This document shows, one piece after another, positions 11,650-22,869 of a stretch of 64,000 nt of DNA. Origin of the DNA: Trichobilharzia regenti (taxonomy: Eukaryota > Platyhelminthes > Trematoda > Strigeidida > Schistosomatidae); the NCBI GenBank assembly GCA_944472135.2, contig OX235270.1, positions 122,589,842-122,653,841 of the forward strand. Reading direction: 5' to 3'. The position numbers and the translations under genes are program-made. How positions within the stretch are numbered: the first letter of the stretch is position 1; each line of letters opens with the position of its first letter. Below the pieces are notes generated by a model. That model was given only the letters and a program-made list of their open reading frames with translations, searched no databases and was not told where the DNA came from.

Positions 11650-11850
11650 TATTAGGTGGTTGGAGGCGATTGGCCACAGGAAGCCTTGGACTTAGGTTTC
11701 ATACCAGTTGACACTCGTCATCAAGGCGCACCAGCAAACTTGAAGGAACTTATGTCCCTTCTGAGATTCCGCCTGCAGTCGAAGACGTTACCACTGAACT
11801 ATTCGGGCTCCCGATTGACCTCCTTCCTATAGGGCTGTATTAGTTACTTT
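11650..11850 (-). repeat. SINE type 3 (tRNA-Cys-derived)
   Basis: On the minus strand the head CCGAATAGTTCAGTGGTAAC followed by GACTGCAG resembles tRNA-Cys (A box and GCA anticodon loop). A hammerhead-like segment follows (CTTGATGACGAGTG ... GAAACC) and the 3' end is CCAATCGCCTCCAACCA. A second copy lies at 40462-40700. The hammerhead core has U in place of the invariant first C, so activity is doubtful. Confidence 0.8.
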
Positions 11851-12350
11851 GATTGGACACTAGTAACTAGTGTGATATGTCTAGTCCTTTGTTTGCTGAA
11901 CACTGCATTCTATCAGTCAGACTTCCAACCTGAGCGATGGTTAAACCACCAAGCAGCTTGTTCATTTCAGCGTCTTTGTGGATGACGAAATGCAAGTGAC
12001 GAAGGGTGACATGGGTCTTCTTGTTGTCACAGGTAGCATTACCAGTAAGTGAAAGCAATTCAGCGGCCAGGCAGTTGAGGACAACTGCCAATTAGACTGG
12101 GGCTCCAGCACCGATGCGTTCTGCATAGTTACCCTCACGCAACAGAAGATGAAAGTGACCAACTAGGAATTGAAGACCATCACGAGAAGATCGAGGTTTA
12201 GCCTCATCGCCAAACGTTTCACCTTTGCCGTGACCACTGATGATTGTACGTTAGAGTAGAGAAATGTGTACAGTGCAAACCTAACAGATGGAATTTAGTC
12301 TGCACCGAACAAAAGCCTAGACACATCACACTAGTTACTAGTGTCCAATC
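11848..12350. repeat. 40-nt inverted repeats flanking the H2A pseudogene
   Basis: The left copy (about 11848-11887) and the right copy (about 12311-12350) are inverted relative to each other. They share CACACTAGTTACTAGTGTCC and AATCAAAGTA, differing at about one position. Part of the repeat (GTCCAATCAAAGTA) is also the 5' edge of SINE type 3, which suggests that the repeat derives from SINE ends. Confidence 0.85.
11867..12250 (-). pseudogene. Histone H2A pseudogene
   Basis: On the minus strand, frames read [48 protein letters not shown], a stop, [38 protein letters not shown] and [16 protein letters not shown]. This is canonical histone H2A, the core nucleosome subunit, in family order and near full length. 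The start codon reads ATC, a stop replaces the tyrosine after GAGAPV, and many conserved basic residues of the DNA-contacting loops are changed, so it is a dead copy. It is intronless, as are replication-dependent H2A genes, so processing cannot be inferred from that alone. Confidence 0.9.
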
Positions 12351-12479
12351 AAAGTAGTTGCCTTGTTTTTATCAATACTTTAGAGGACGGAAAAATATAA
12401 TACTCAACTTAGCAGTCTATTTATATAGCGTAAGCTGGATGAACAATGATATATTAATAACATATTGACTCATACGAAA

Positions 12480-14725
12480 AAGGCGCAAACAGTGAAGAAA
12501 ATTTTCATTTCGACAATCGATTTTCATGAGCTGTACAATCGTAATTATATTAAACAAAGAAATTTTCATACCAGTCAGATATTGGTAAACTTTGTCTTCG
12601 AAAAATGTATTACTTAGTGTGAATTGAAAACAGGCAGACGCTGGCTTGACTTAATAAGTGTGAGATAATGGCTAATCAATAAGCTCGAGTGGAATGGACA
12701 GGAAATAGTGCAAAGACGATAAAATGTTTTATATAAAATCTGTTTGAAAACGGAATGCTATTAATAAACAGTAATAGAGTGGTAATAAAATGTGAATGAT
12801 GGGAATAATAATGACAATAAAATAATAGTAGTAATAACAATAACAATAATGATAATAGTGAAATTACATGATAAAAAAGAAAGAAGCAAAACTATAGAAA
12901 GAACGTCACTCTGGTCACGGTAGGGTGAGAGAATGTAAGTATCGCTTTTGAATGCAGAGGTCTGCTTTCAGATCCCGAATAAATAATGCTTCAGCTATGT
13001 ACAGATAGTGTACGTGAAGTCCCTTTGTGCGACACTGAGGGACTCTGTGTAGCACTATGAAGCATTCATGAATTCAGGAGTGCTCGAAGTCTGAAGATGA
13101 TAAGGTGTTCGAGGATAGAGCTTCTGCTGTTCTTCTTTTCTCCTCTGGCTGGCTGACCAAGCTGGACGATGTTCCACAATACGTTTGTGGACTTGATGTT
13201 GCTTACGGCCAATATACTTTGCTCCACACGGGCAGGTAAATTGACTAACACACAGTGAAGTGGTCAAAAGTGGTATTCTATCCTTAAAGTTATACTGGAT
13301 TAACTGTCTGCAGGAGAATTTGATACGTGTGGTGGCTGTTGGAAATGTCTTCTTCAGATATTTAGAAAGGGGGTTTCTGAGAATTTTTACTCCGATGTTA
13401 CCTTTGAACTCCGGATTCATGAAGAGAGATTTCTTAGAAGCAGCTGTGATTTTTGGCGACAGAAGCTTCTGTTTCATGTTTTTGTATATTGATCTTGGTG
13501 TATACCCATTTTTGTAGTAGGATTTCGCTCAATAAATTCAATTCTTTCTCTATCTTGTCTTCCGAGCAGATTTTCCTAATCCTTGAACTTAATGTACGTA
13601 GCAGGTTTTGCTTTCGGATCAGCGGGACAAAGTTCTGGAAGTAGACAAACTGTCCCGTCCATGCTGACTTGAGATATATCGATCTTCGGATCGCACAGTC
13701 TTGTCTTCTGGTAAGTAGTACATCGAGGAATGGAAATGGCATGTTCGATTCACGTCCTAAGGTGACTCTTATTGATGGGTGTGCTGCGTTGAAGGTTTTG
13801 AGGAGATAATCTTCATCAACGTTTTCATCACAAATTATGAACTTATTATCTACGTACCGCCTGTAGAAGTGCATTTGACTTTTCAAAGGATCGAGGATGT
13901 TGTTTTCGAGACTCTCTATGTAGCAGCCGACTAGGAATGGACCGAGAGGAGATCCCATGTCTACACCATCTTCCTGTACGTAGAATTGTTCATTGAATTT
14001 GAACTGGATGTTAAGCGTACATCTGAGAAGTAGTTCTTTCAGGTAGTTTATGTGAAGAGGAACTTCTAGGTTGTTGGTTTCGATATAGTCGCAAATGAAG
14101 CATTCTATTTCGATCAGGGAGATGCATGTGAATAGAGTTGACATATAGTGAGATCATTTGTCTTTCACACACGTTGATATCTTTTACTGTGTCGGTGAAG
14201 TCAAATTTATCCCTGCGGCTATATTTTGTCATATGTCTTCTTACTGGTTCAAAGATATCAGCTAGCCACTTCGAGATTTGATGATATGATGAGTTAACCA
14301 TATCTTTGATAAGCTGAAGTGGGGCATTCTTCTTATGCAATTTAGGCAGTCCATACAGTCTTGGAATAGTTGGATTGCGTGGTTATATTCGCTCATAAAC
14401 TTCCGGTGTTATGACTGAATCTTTTTTCATTCTCTTTAGCAACTTTTTAAGTTGATTTTCTGTTCTTTCGGTTGTGTCTTTCTGGTTGGGTGATTTGAAG
14501 AATCTGGTATTGTCTGATAGTATATTTATCAATTTCTCATTATAGTCGGATCTATTCATCACCACAATCCCATTGCCCTTAACAGGACGGGCGAAGATTA
14601 TGTCTTTTTTTCTTGAAGTTGTATCTGATTCGACCAGAGATTTTTTGTTTAATATAATTACTATTGTAGAGCTCATGAAAATGAATCGTCGAAAAGAAAA
14701 TTTTCTTCGACGTTTGCCCCTTTTT
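12480..14725 (-). mobile_element. Nearly full-length PLE lineage A with inverted termini
   Basis: A 2.2-kb element with lineage-A terminal repeats at both ends in inverted orientation (about 12483-12550 and 14650-14720; shared core GAAAATTTTC). The minus strand encodes a Penelope-like reverse transcriptase plus GIY-YIG endonuclease in broken frames. 14676-14383 is the N-terminal RT region (RPVKGNGIVVMNRSDYNEKL) and 14340-14011 continues it (LPKLHKKNAPLQLI). 14144-13434 carries MGSPLGPFLVGCYIESLE and RYVDNKFIICDE. 13477-13055 carries NPEFKG, CPCGAKYIGR and EHRPAW. At least three frameshifts and one stop separate them, and the RT catalytic YVDD reads YVDN. The 3' UTR (12550-13050) has AAT-type repeats. 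Confidence 0.92.
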
Positions 14726-14944
14726 CATAATACTAGCAGCCTATTAACTAGTGAACAGTTTACTGAAGAGCCTCATCAACCGTATTTTTTTCAATGTAAC
14801 GCGCTTCAGCTAAAAACCTCTCCCAGAAAACAGCACTGCGTTTCAAAAAGTTCCCTGAGTCTAACAGATACCTAGTGATAGTTAGGCAGTTAGCCAAAGG
14901 GGCGAGACTATATTATTCAGGATAATCTGTCATCAGAAAACATA
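14726..14944. other. Junction between two PLEs; nothing supported
   Basis: A short stretch between the terminal repeat of the upstream PLE and the 5'-truncated start of the next. No motif was recognised. Confidence 0.4.
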
Positions 14945-17060
14945 ACCAATTGTATCACTCCCAGGAACTCCAACATATAATTTATCCAAAGAATTATACA
15001 GAAAACTAAAACACCTAACGGAATCTTGTGATCACTCCATCAACTCTGCTATCCAATTCCTAGAGAAAATCAGAGGCATCCAAATAGATGAACAAGAAAT
15101 AATGGTATCATTCGACGTGACAGCATTATATACCTCAATCGGACAAAAACTAGCAAAAGAAACCATGGAGCAATTACTTAGCAACGATGAACACCTTCCA
15201 CAACAATCAAAAATGCAACACACAAGCTGTAAGAAACGCATAAACCTATGCCTAACAACATACTTCCGATTCAACGGCCAAATATATCAACAAGTCAAAA
15301 GGACACCCATGGGATCGCCAATATCAGGTTTGATTGCAGAAGTAGTGATGCAAAGGCTCAAAAACATAGTTCTTCCAAAGATCAAACCCAAGATTTGGAT
15401 ACGCTACGTCGACTACACATTTGTAATAATCGAAAGAAACGAGTTAGATAAAACTCACAACTTAACAAACAACGTCTTCAACGGCATCAAATTCACAAGA
15501 GAAGAGGAATCCGAGAACAAAATCCCATTTTTAGACGTCTTAGTCAAGAGAACAACCACAGGGAAGTTTATAGAATATCAACTCACACAGACCAAATACT
15601 GAATTACAACAGCAACAACCCAATAACACAAAAAAGGAATTGCATACAGACACTATTCAAGAGAGCAAGAACTCACTGCAGAACTCCCACCTTAAGGAAA
15701 ATTGAAGAAAAGTATCTCATGGACGTCTTGCAAAAGAATGGATATCCACGGAATTTCATCAAAAGACATGTACCACCAAGCCAACCTACCAAAGCAAAAG
15801 CCACCAAGGAGAACACAAAGAAAATTGCCTTACCATATATAAAGGATATCTCAGAAATCACTACAAGACTCTTCAAAGCTTTAGGAGTTGACGTCGTACA
15901 CAAACTAACAAAGTTGCTTCACTCAATTCTTGTTATGTTCTAGTTTTCCCCGTCGCCAAATTGTTATGTACTCGTCGCTAAATTATTGCTATGGACTGGT
16001 CGAGAAACTAATAGTCCTGACGCGAGAAGGCGGAAATCAGAAGACCACTAGGTTTGCGATGATACTTCTATTGTCCAAACACAAGGAGACGAAAATAAAT
16101 GGTCTCACACCAAAGTGGTAAGCAAGTCAAGTAGTTGTAAAGTAGTTCACACAAAATGTGAATGCGAATATATATAAATAATTCAGACAAGCGTGGGAAA
16201 AATCATTAGACAGTCTTAACATGAATGGCTTATTATAATGGAGTGTCGATCCAATTATACATAGCGAATATAGCAGACATTCCAACAAACATATATGGAT
16301 ATATGTCACCTAGCAACGGACTGTCAACAAACACTCATATTATATATAATATAATATAAGGAGAATACACATTATTAAAGGAGACAGGTCCATACAAGTG
16401 AAGTGGTCACAGACTAACCGAGCAAACAGAAAGAGAGACCAACATGCACACACACACATAAATATATATGTGGATACATATCAATTCTATGTCAACCAAA
16501 AGACTCAACAGCGAAAGAAGATAAAACCAATATCATCTACAAAATAAATTGTAACAACTGCGAAAAACACTACATTGGCCAAAGTGGACGTCCCCTTCGT
16601 CTTTGTATCCACGATCATAAGCTAGCCGTCAAAAGACATGATATCCACCCCTTATATCACTACAATCAGACAACCATGGACATCAATAAGACTGGAACAG
16701 TCAACGTTCAAATATTAGACAGAAAAAATAACAAGAATGCTAGAGAATTTTTGAAAGCCTGGTATTCCAGTGAATCATCAGTCAATAGACACATCGAGAT
16801 AGACGAAAATGATCAATCGGTAAGAAAGAAACCTCACACACAAAGGGTCAAAGTTCAAGTCAAAGAAACAATCAGTTCCATCCAATACAAGTAGCCTAGA
16901 AGGTGTGAAAACACACAAAAGCAACCAATCACGTCCAAGGTCACCAGGAGAGATGATTAATGAGCTCGTGAAGAAATCTAACAGCTCACTTCGTCAAATT
17001 GAAGTATTCGCTGAGGACGTCGTCTAGGAAGGCGATGAACGATTCGCAAATTAACTATCC
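14945..17060 (+). mobile_element. PLE lineage B, 5'-truncated, interrupted by a solo LTR
   Basis: The plus strand encodes a second Penelope-like lineage. 15102-15602 (166 codons) holds RT motifs: SFDVTALYTSI, RTPMGSPISGLIAEVVMQRL, RYVDYTFVII (the second catalytic Asp of YVDD is Tyr) and IPFLDVLVKR. After one frameshift, 15719-15943 continues with LMDVLQKNGYPRNFI and LPYIKDISE. An LTR insert (15931-16483) splits the linker. Removing one 5-bp duplication restores the frame into NIIYKINCNNCEKHYIGQSG, the GIY-YIG domain, and the protein ends at a TAG at 16892-16894. The N-terminus is missing. This lineage has a CxxC-type NNCEK loop rather than the CxCG loop of lineage A. Confidence 0.9.
15931..16483. 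mobile_element. Solo LTR of an LTR retrotransposon
   Basis: A 553-bp insert starting TGTTATG and ending ATATCA (TG...CA), flanked by the 5-bp direct repeat ATTCT (15926-15930 and 16484-16488). These are the hallmarks of integrase-mediated LTR insertion. It has a TATA-like TATATATAAATAATTC at about 16169 but no coding content. The orientation is probably plus from that TATA box. The LTR family was not identified. Confidence 0.8.
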
Positions 17061-17859
17061 AGCTCAGAGAAAAAAACCGCATCAAAATCATCCACCTGAG
17101 CTACAAACCTTCTCTATCATATCTAAATATGATATTAATTTGGCTAATCAGAAATGTAAAATGGCCGAGAGATAAGTAATCCAAGGTCAGTTATTATAAA
17201 TAAAGTGGCAAAACGGATAGAATAATCAGAATAATGAACGTACAAAAAATCTGACAAAACAACATAATTCAACAAAAATATTAAGAAGATGTGATTCATC
17301 TGAATCGCGTAGTGTATTTGCGCAATACATGTTGAATAGTGACTCCTGAGACCATTAAGGGATAAACGCAAATGGAATCCCCTGAATATATTAATAGTGG
17401 AAACAGAGCCCCTAACGACGAGGAAAAACAATTAGTCATCACACTGAACCTTCCTTGGTAAATTTTGTTTTGACACCATGTCAGGTATACTATCAGCTTT
17501 CTTCTTTGGTTTATTGATCTCCATTGTAGTTTCGACCTTCAATATGGCCTATTAAATTGATCTGTGTCTATTCTTTCACACCTTAACGCTTTACCATTTT
17601 CACATATACATATATATTTCTGTGACAAGTAAGTAGGTGATCAGATTGTTCGACATGTTGTGCTCAAGTACACTGAACGATTCAGGTGAATTACATCTTC
17701 TCATTGTTTTCTCAGAATTCACAATAGGGGACTAATTGTTTCAATCATAATACTCATAATGTGTGACTAGGATTCAAGGTGGTGGTTGTTTTATCCCTTG
17801 TTATCTGATTTTAAGGGGAGCAACCCAAAAGGTCGCTACTCTCTAAACTTTATCTTATG

Positions 17860-17940
17860 TAACTATTCCTTTCTCAGGCGTGAGGCTAGCAACCCCACCT
17901 TGTAAACAAAATTGCTACAGAAACTCCAGCACGATGAACC
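17860..17940 (+). repeat. SINE type 2 fragment in left arm
   Basis: The strings GTGAGGCTAGCAACCCCACC and TGTAAACAAAATTGCTACAG match the body of SINE type 2. The inverted copy is at about 28545-28620. Confidence 0.6.
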
Positions 17941-18622
17941 TCTTTGCACCAAAAGAAAAAGGTGGTGGACAGGACAGTTAAAATATGACAAGGGGTGAGA
18001 AAACGTTTAAGCGGTAAACGATAAATTAAGAAACAAGATTGCTATATAATAAAATATAATGGACGGCAACACAAAGTGGAGCACAACATACTTTTACATG
18101 TATAGATCAGGCTTCAGACGCTAGATTACTACTGCTCCTATATATCATAGTATTACTGCTCTATGTATTCAGCACACAGGCAGGTGTCCTGAAAGTGATG
18201 ATGTCGTCTATATCATCTCTGTTCTTCCCACATTGTTGTTGTCAAAACGAACTGAGATTACCTTAATCTATGTAGAATTTTATTTACTGTTAATGTACCC
18301 ACTGGATTCAATACTGTAGTAAAATGCTGAGAATTCCATTCTGTATCGCAAGTACTGTTTTGGAATAAAGCAAATCATTATTATTACATGTTACTGTAAG
18401 TACAGATAGACGAGTAAATGCGAGTGTAGTTAACATGACACCGTCTCACATCTGGATTTATTACTCTGAGCTATTGTAGACTACTAGTGATGGCGCAGCA
18501 GGATACATTACAGTGACAGATGCATTCAATCTACGATTATTCTGAAAATTCACAGCTGAAAGTTCTGATATTTGATTTACTGATTTCTCAATTCCATCAT
18601 CATTAACAGTTATTTTGTTACA

Positions 18623-18803
18623 GGATTTCATCATGAGCTGACATTGGTCAGAGAACCATTGAAAAACCTGAGAGTACCGTACAGCTGTCTCGTCCTAGTT
18701 TGCAACTCTTCATCAGTACGCACCCACCGCCAGGGTTCGAACCCATGACCTTCTGGATTCAAGGCGAGCTCGTAGACTATTAAGCCACTGTGACCCGATC
18801 CAA
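18623..18803 (-). repeat. SINE type 1 in left arm
   Basis: On the minus strand, the tRNA-like head with B box GGGTTCGAACCC, then a hammerhead-like core with CTGATGA but GAGAC in place of GAAAC, so it is probably inactive. It is duplicated in the right arm at 27680-27862. Confidence 0.85.
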
Positions 18804-20689
18804 TGTTTGTTCTTTTTCTATCTTGACTTCCATAATGCTGACCATTTTCTGCTAACTTAAGTATCACACGATTGTCACGCAATGAAAAATACATAACAAG
18901 TTCAGCGTGATTTTAAAATATTCATATTTAGTAAACATATTACTCAGTCACATATTTTTCTCCAAGAAATATTTATCTCGAATTAATATTTACACGAAAA
19001 ATGCACGATTTGTGAATATTTCCCTGAAATTTCATCCACACCTAAATGAGAACACAACACCCTACAGATCCTTTCATTGTTACGGAGAAATTGTCGATAT
19101 TTATTTTTCTATGCACATTAACTTATAAAGCCAATTTTTAATACAGGTTGTCTGTTCACCCGAAACTCACGTGTGATATAATCTAATCCTTTGCTAGGTT
19201 TGAAAAGAATGTTTATCACATTATACTACTCAATGGTTTAATCAGTAGTTAAGAGTCGTCTTCATTTTTTTTACTGTACCATATTATAATTGTTCGGGTT
19301 GAGTAGTGATTTTTTTTGGCAAACTGCGTAAGCTTCTGAATTAAAATAATCCACCATGCTGAAGCAGGTTTGTTGATACATAAAACAGGCAAAAAGCCAG
19401 AGGAAGTAAACAGCTTAGTGAGATTTCTGATAATTGGGAGGAGTTTAATTTTACTTATCGAGCTATATAGTCTACTGATTATATGCTTCATCACGTTGCA
19501 CGCACAGCCTTGTATTATTTGAAGATCAAGTACAAAACATCCCAAAAGAAACATTTCAGATCTCTTTCAAGCATTCCTACCGAATTTTCGATTAGCTTTA
19601 AAGTTTCACCCATCCCTTACCCGAGTATTCAACTATTTTCGCGAATAATACTCCTTCCACTTCATATTCAGATCCTACTGGATTGTGTGCTCAAACAAAT
19701 AGTCAGACTCAAGAGGGCAAGAGCTAGTGAATTTCTGTTCACTTCACAAAAGCTAAAATGATTTTTATTCAGCATAAGGTAGGTTTTAGCATGATTCACT
19801 TCCTGCTGAGTCCATGAAAGTGAGACGACGAAGCGTGAATCCACACAGTTAAAATACGTGCAAGTTACCATTCAACTTAAGTATTCAATTTGGAGTCTTA
19901 GTTTCAATCGGTGATTTTATGCGCTATTCGTTAAAAAGGTTCAGAATATAACAATAAGCTGCTCAATTATGTTGATTTCTTAAAGAAAGCATCTCTGAAA
20001 AATCCGAAAATGGAATTCAGTTTTAGCCTGAATTATGAAACATTTTCAAAATACAGAAAGTCATCCTCGATAAAATCCTCTCTCTGTGCTATATAGATAA
20101 ATACTAAATCAAATAAAGAGTTAAAAAAGGTATTCTGAACAGTCGTGCTCCTACAATTAAGTACCTTGAAGCTAACTATACTAAATAAGCCTACATCTGT
20201 TGCGCCAAAATACTGGTTATCGTAAATAAGGTACGAACTTGGCAAATCTAACGAAGACTAAGAAAACACGGTGCTACTCCTCTGTCTGATACATGCTTAT
20301 ATTCTTGTGTAGCTGACATTGAGTGCGTAAGTGCTGAAAAAACCACATTGAATCAAAACAGTTAGACGTTTATCAGCTTGTTGTAACTCTTTCTATCTGA
20401 ATTGATTAGTGAATGATAGACTTAGCATCCTCCACCTCTTCTTCGTAATTAGTCTGGCTCCTCACAGTAACCTCCTTTCTTATAACTCGACCAATCAGAA
20501 GAAAACCAACGGAAACATTGCAATACTATTACTGATACCTTGAGCCAACCATCCCCTAAAATACCAGGATTTCCGAATCTTATTGTTAGAAGAGCGAGAT
20601 TATCTGCAAAGTGTGGTGTATTTGCGCAAAACATTTCGAGAAATCTGAATACACATTTACTTTTCAAGTATTCAAGGATTTGAGAATAA

Positions 20690-22700
20690 TAGGAATAATT
20701 AACATCATCTTTGGCTATAAAATCAAATAAGGATTACAAAGGTAGACTAGGAGTTATAACAAATTGTTTCGGTACACACAGACTTCAGTTTACCAATAGC
20801 TATCGCCTCAGAGTATTTCATTTAGCCTCCTTGACCGCTTTTTTATAAATAACCTTAAAAGCTGTATCGACATCAGTCGTGTGGTCCATATCGATTAGGT
20901 GTTTGGCTATAGACGGAGTTGGTAGTCTGACACCTGCGTCTATCGATTTTTCAAAGTGTATTTGTTTTTCTAACTGTTTAGGAATGTGCTCTACCACCCA
21001 CCCCCAACATGTGAAACACGATTATTCCTCCCTATGTATGTGTGTCCACACACACACACACACGTGATTTTGTATATATTGTGGGCTGTGAAATAATCAC
21101 TTGTTCACTTTCAAGGTTTATGGTTAAGCATATCTTTGGCTTTTTCGATAACTTTAAGCCAGACTGTATAAGAGAATCTACAGATAACAGAGTTTAGTCT
21201 GTCCTAAAGTCTGACTGTTTACTTCCCAGTTGCATGGTCATTTAGTGAAAACATCTTTCTTAGGGACAGTATAGATTATAGGTTTTAAAACTAACCAACT
21301 TCTAAACCGGTTAGAAAATTTTAAAAGATATCAGTTTTCAGCAAGAGAATCCATCGGTATTTTACTTTCATCCTCTGTAGCACCAACTCTGCACATACAC
21401 TGGATTCTCTTGAATAAGCACTTCACCAAGGCAGTCTCATGCTTTATTGGACAGAAGCTGTGAACATTTAAATATTACGTTTTTCAAGTAGGCTTTCTAT
21501 AAATAGATCATTTTATTAAACCATGTCTCCGACTCAGAAGTATGCTTAGAAATGCAGATTGTTTACAGCTTTTTCCTCGGCTGATTTTGTACGGGGTGAG
21601 CCTATCCAGTAGACAACTGTCATCTTCATGCTCATCGCATACCGAAATAGTGACATCCACATATCCCCTGCATAAAGCTAATACAGTTGCTAAATTGGCG
21701 GTCAAGTTTTCAATAGATGACACATAAACATCCGCCAACACAGGTCCCTATAGCAAAGTCATCCACTTGTCGAGAAAGCTCAACTACAAATGTGAAATTG
21801 ACATTGTCATTACATAACAGTAATACATTTTTGAAAAAAGGTTAGAGGAAAAGGGATTGAGAAACGACTATAAGTTATATAGTCACAAATAATATCAACA
21901 GTCTCAGTCACTGGTACACTAGTAGACAAGGAATTAACATCAGAAGAGTACGTTTTCATATCGTTTATATTCATTTTAACAAGACAATTTCAAATGTATC
22001 TTTCAGATAGAACTTACATAATTTATTGCATAATGGGCTTGAAATGTCAGCAAAACCATTCTGCCAATTTATGTGTAGGATAGTGACATGGGTAGAATTG
22101 GATGTGATAGATTGTCAACCTTAAGAATCTTCGGTTATCCATAAAAGTTTAGAAAATCAGATCCCATGGGTTTCAATGAACTAGAAATCATGTGTATCGA
22201 TAACATTCATGCCACGAAATTGTACTAAATGTTAAGTTAATTTTCCTCACATTTTTCTGATACCATCAGAAGTGACATCGGCTAGGAATTCACTTTTAGT
22301 ATTAGGAATGGATAACATTTGTGTTTTATAATCACAATTGTCCATTACGATTACACCTCATCCTTTGTCAGGTTTCAGGAAAACTGTGTCAGGTCTACTG
22401 CTTAATTCCCTTACAACACTGAGATGGGTCGAGGTCAGAATGCCTTTTTGTTTCCGACTTGAATTACGGAAGTGATATGTCACATCTATAATTTTAGCTC
22501 CTAGGCAGCTTTGGTCATCTGTCGAGGTAGGAACTAGGGGGCTAATATGATCACAGAGATTTTCAAACTGGGAATCAGTTGTTAAGTCTGAGATACTATT
22601 TGATGGGACGGCGAAAATGAAACAAAGTGACCGTGCCTCCTTCCCGGGTACTGAACGTTCAGTTGATGATAAATTTGTTACATACTTATCAGGTTTTAAT
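20690..22700 (-). mobile_element. Decayed PLE lineage A, minus strand, crossing the inner edge of the left arm
   Basis: On the minus strand the RT region begins near 22400 (LKPDKG ... GVIVMDNCDYKT) and YVDVTISVCDEHEDDS lies in 21741-21508, where YVDD reads YVDV. After 21138 the element continues into the arm with EHIPKQLEKQIHFEKSID, KHLIDMDHTTDVDTAFKVIY and EAIAIGKLKSVCTETI (about 20990-20740). Many stops are present. Only its last ~450 bp lie inside the duplicated arm. Confidence 0.8.
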
Positions 22701-22869
22701 TGAAATTAGTTTAATTGTTAGTCGTTGGTACAAAATCCAAGCAATTTCAGTCTAGTTTTCTCTTTCGTTTTATCAATAGCGGAGCTGAAAAAATTAAGGA
22801 GCTAAACAGGAACATATCTTTGAGAGGTCATGTTTTTTTTGAACACTCAATTGATGAACGCCAAGGGCT

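Larger units (their letters stand above)
11635..12361 (-). mobile_element. Composite retroposon: histone H2A copy joined to a tRNA-Cys-derived SINE, with target duplication
   Basis: The segment 11646-12350 is flanked by the 11-bp direct repeat TGCCTTGTTTT (11635-11645 and 12351-12361). The left copy is the end of the PLE terminal repeat at 11570-11645. Read on the minus strand the insert holds a 40-nt repeat, a histone H2A pseudogene, an inverted copy of the 40-nt repeat, and then a type-3 SINE. The direct repeat suggests the whole unit inserted at once by target-primed reverse transcription. Confidence 0.75.
17241..21138 (+). repeat. Left arm of a large palindrome (3.9-kb inverted duplication)
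   Basis: 3898 bp that match the reverse complement of 25349-29242 almost base for base. Paired positions sum to about 46483-46487 along the whole length, so there are only a few small indels. The arm contains a SINE type 1 (18623-18803), a SINE type 2 tail (about 17860-17935), a CA repeat (21048-21063) and the C-terminal end of a PLE. No intact host gene was recognised in it. Confidence 0.95.

Noticed and set aside
20449..20667. 72-codon frame conserved in both arms (also 25820-26038)
   Set aside because: The conservation is explained by the recent inverted duplication, and no domain or start context supports a gene.
20879..21067. 62-codon frame repeated in both palindrome arms
   Set aside because: It lies antisense to the PLE C-terminal fragment and runs into a CA repeat, so its duplication only reflects the palindrome.
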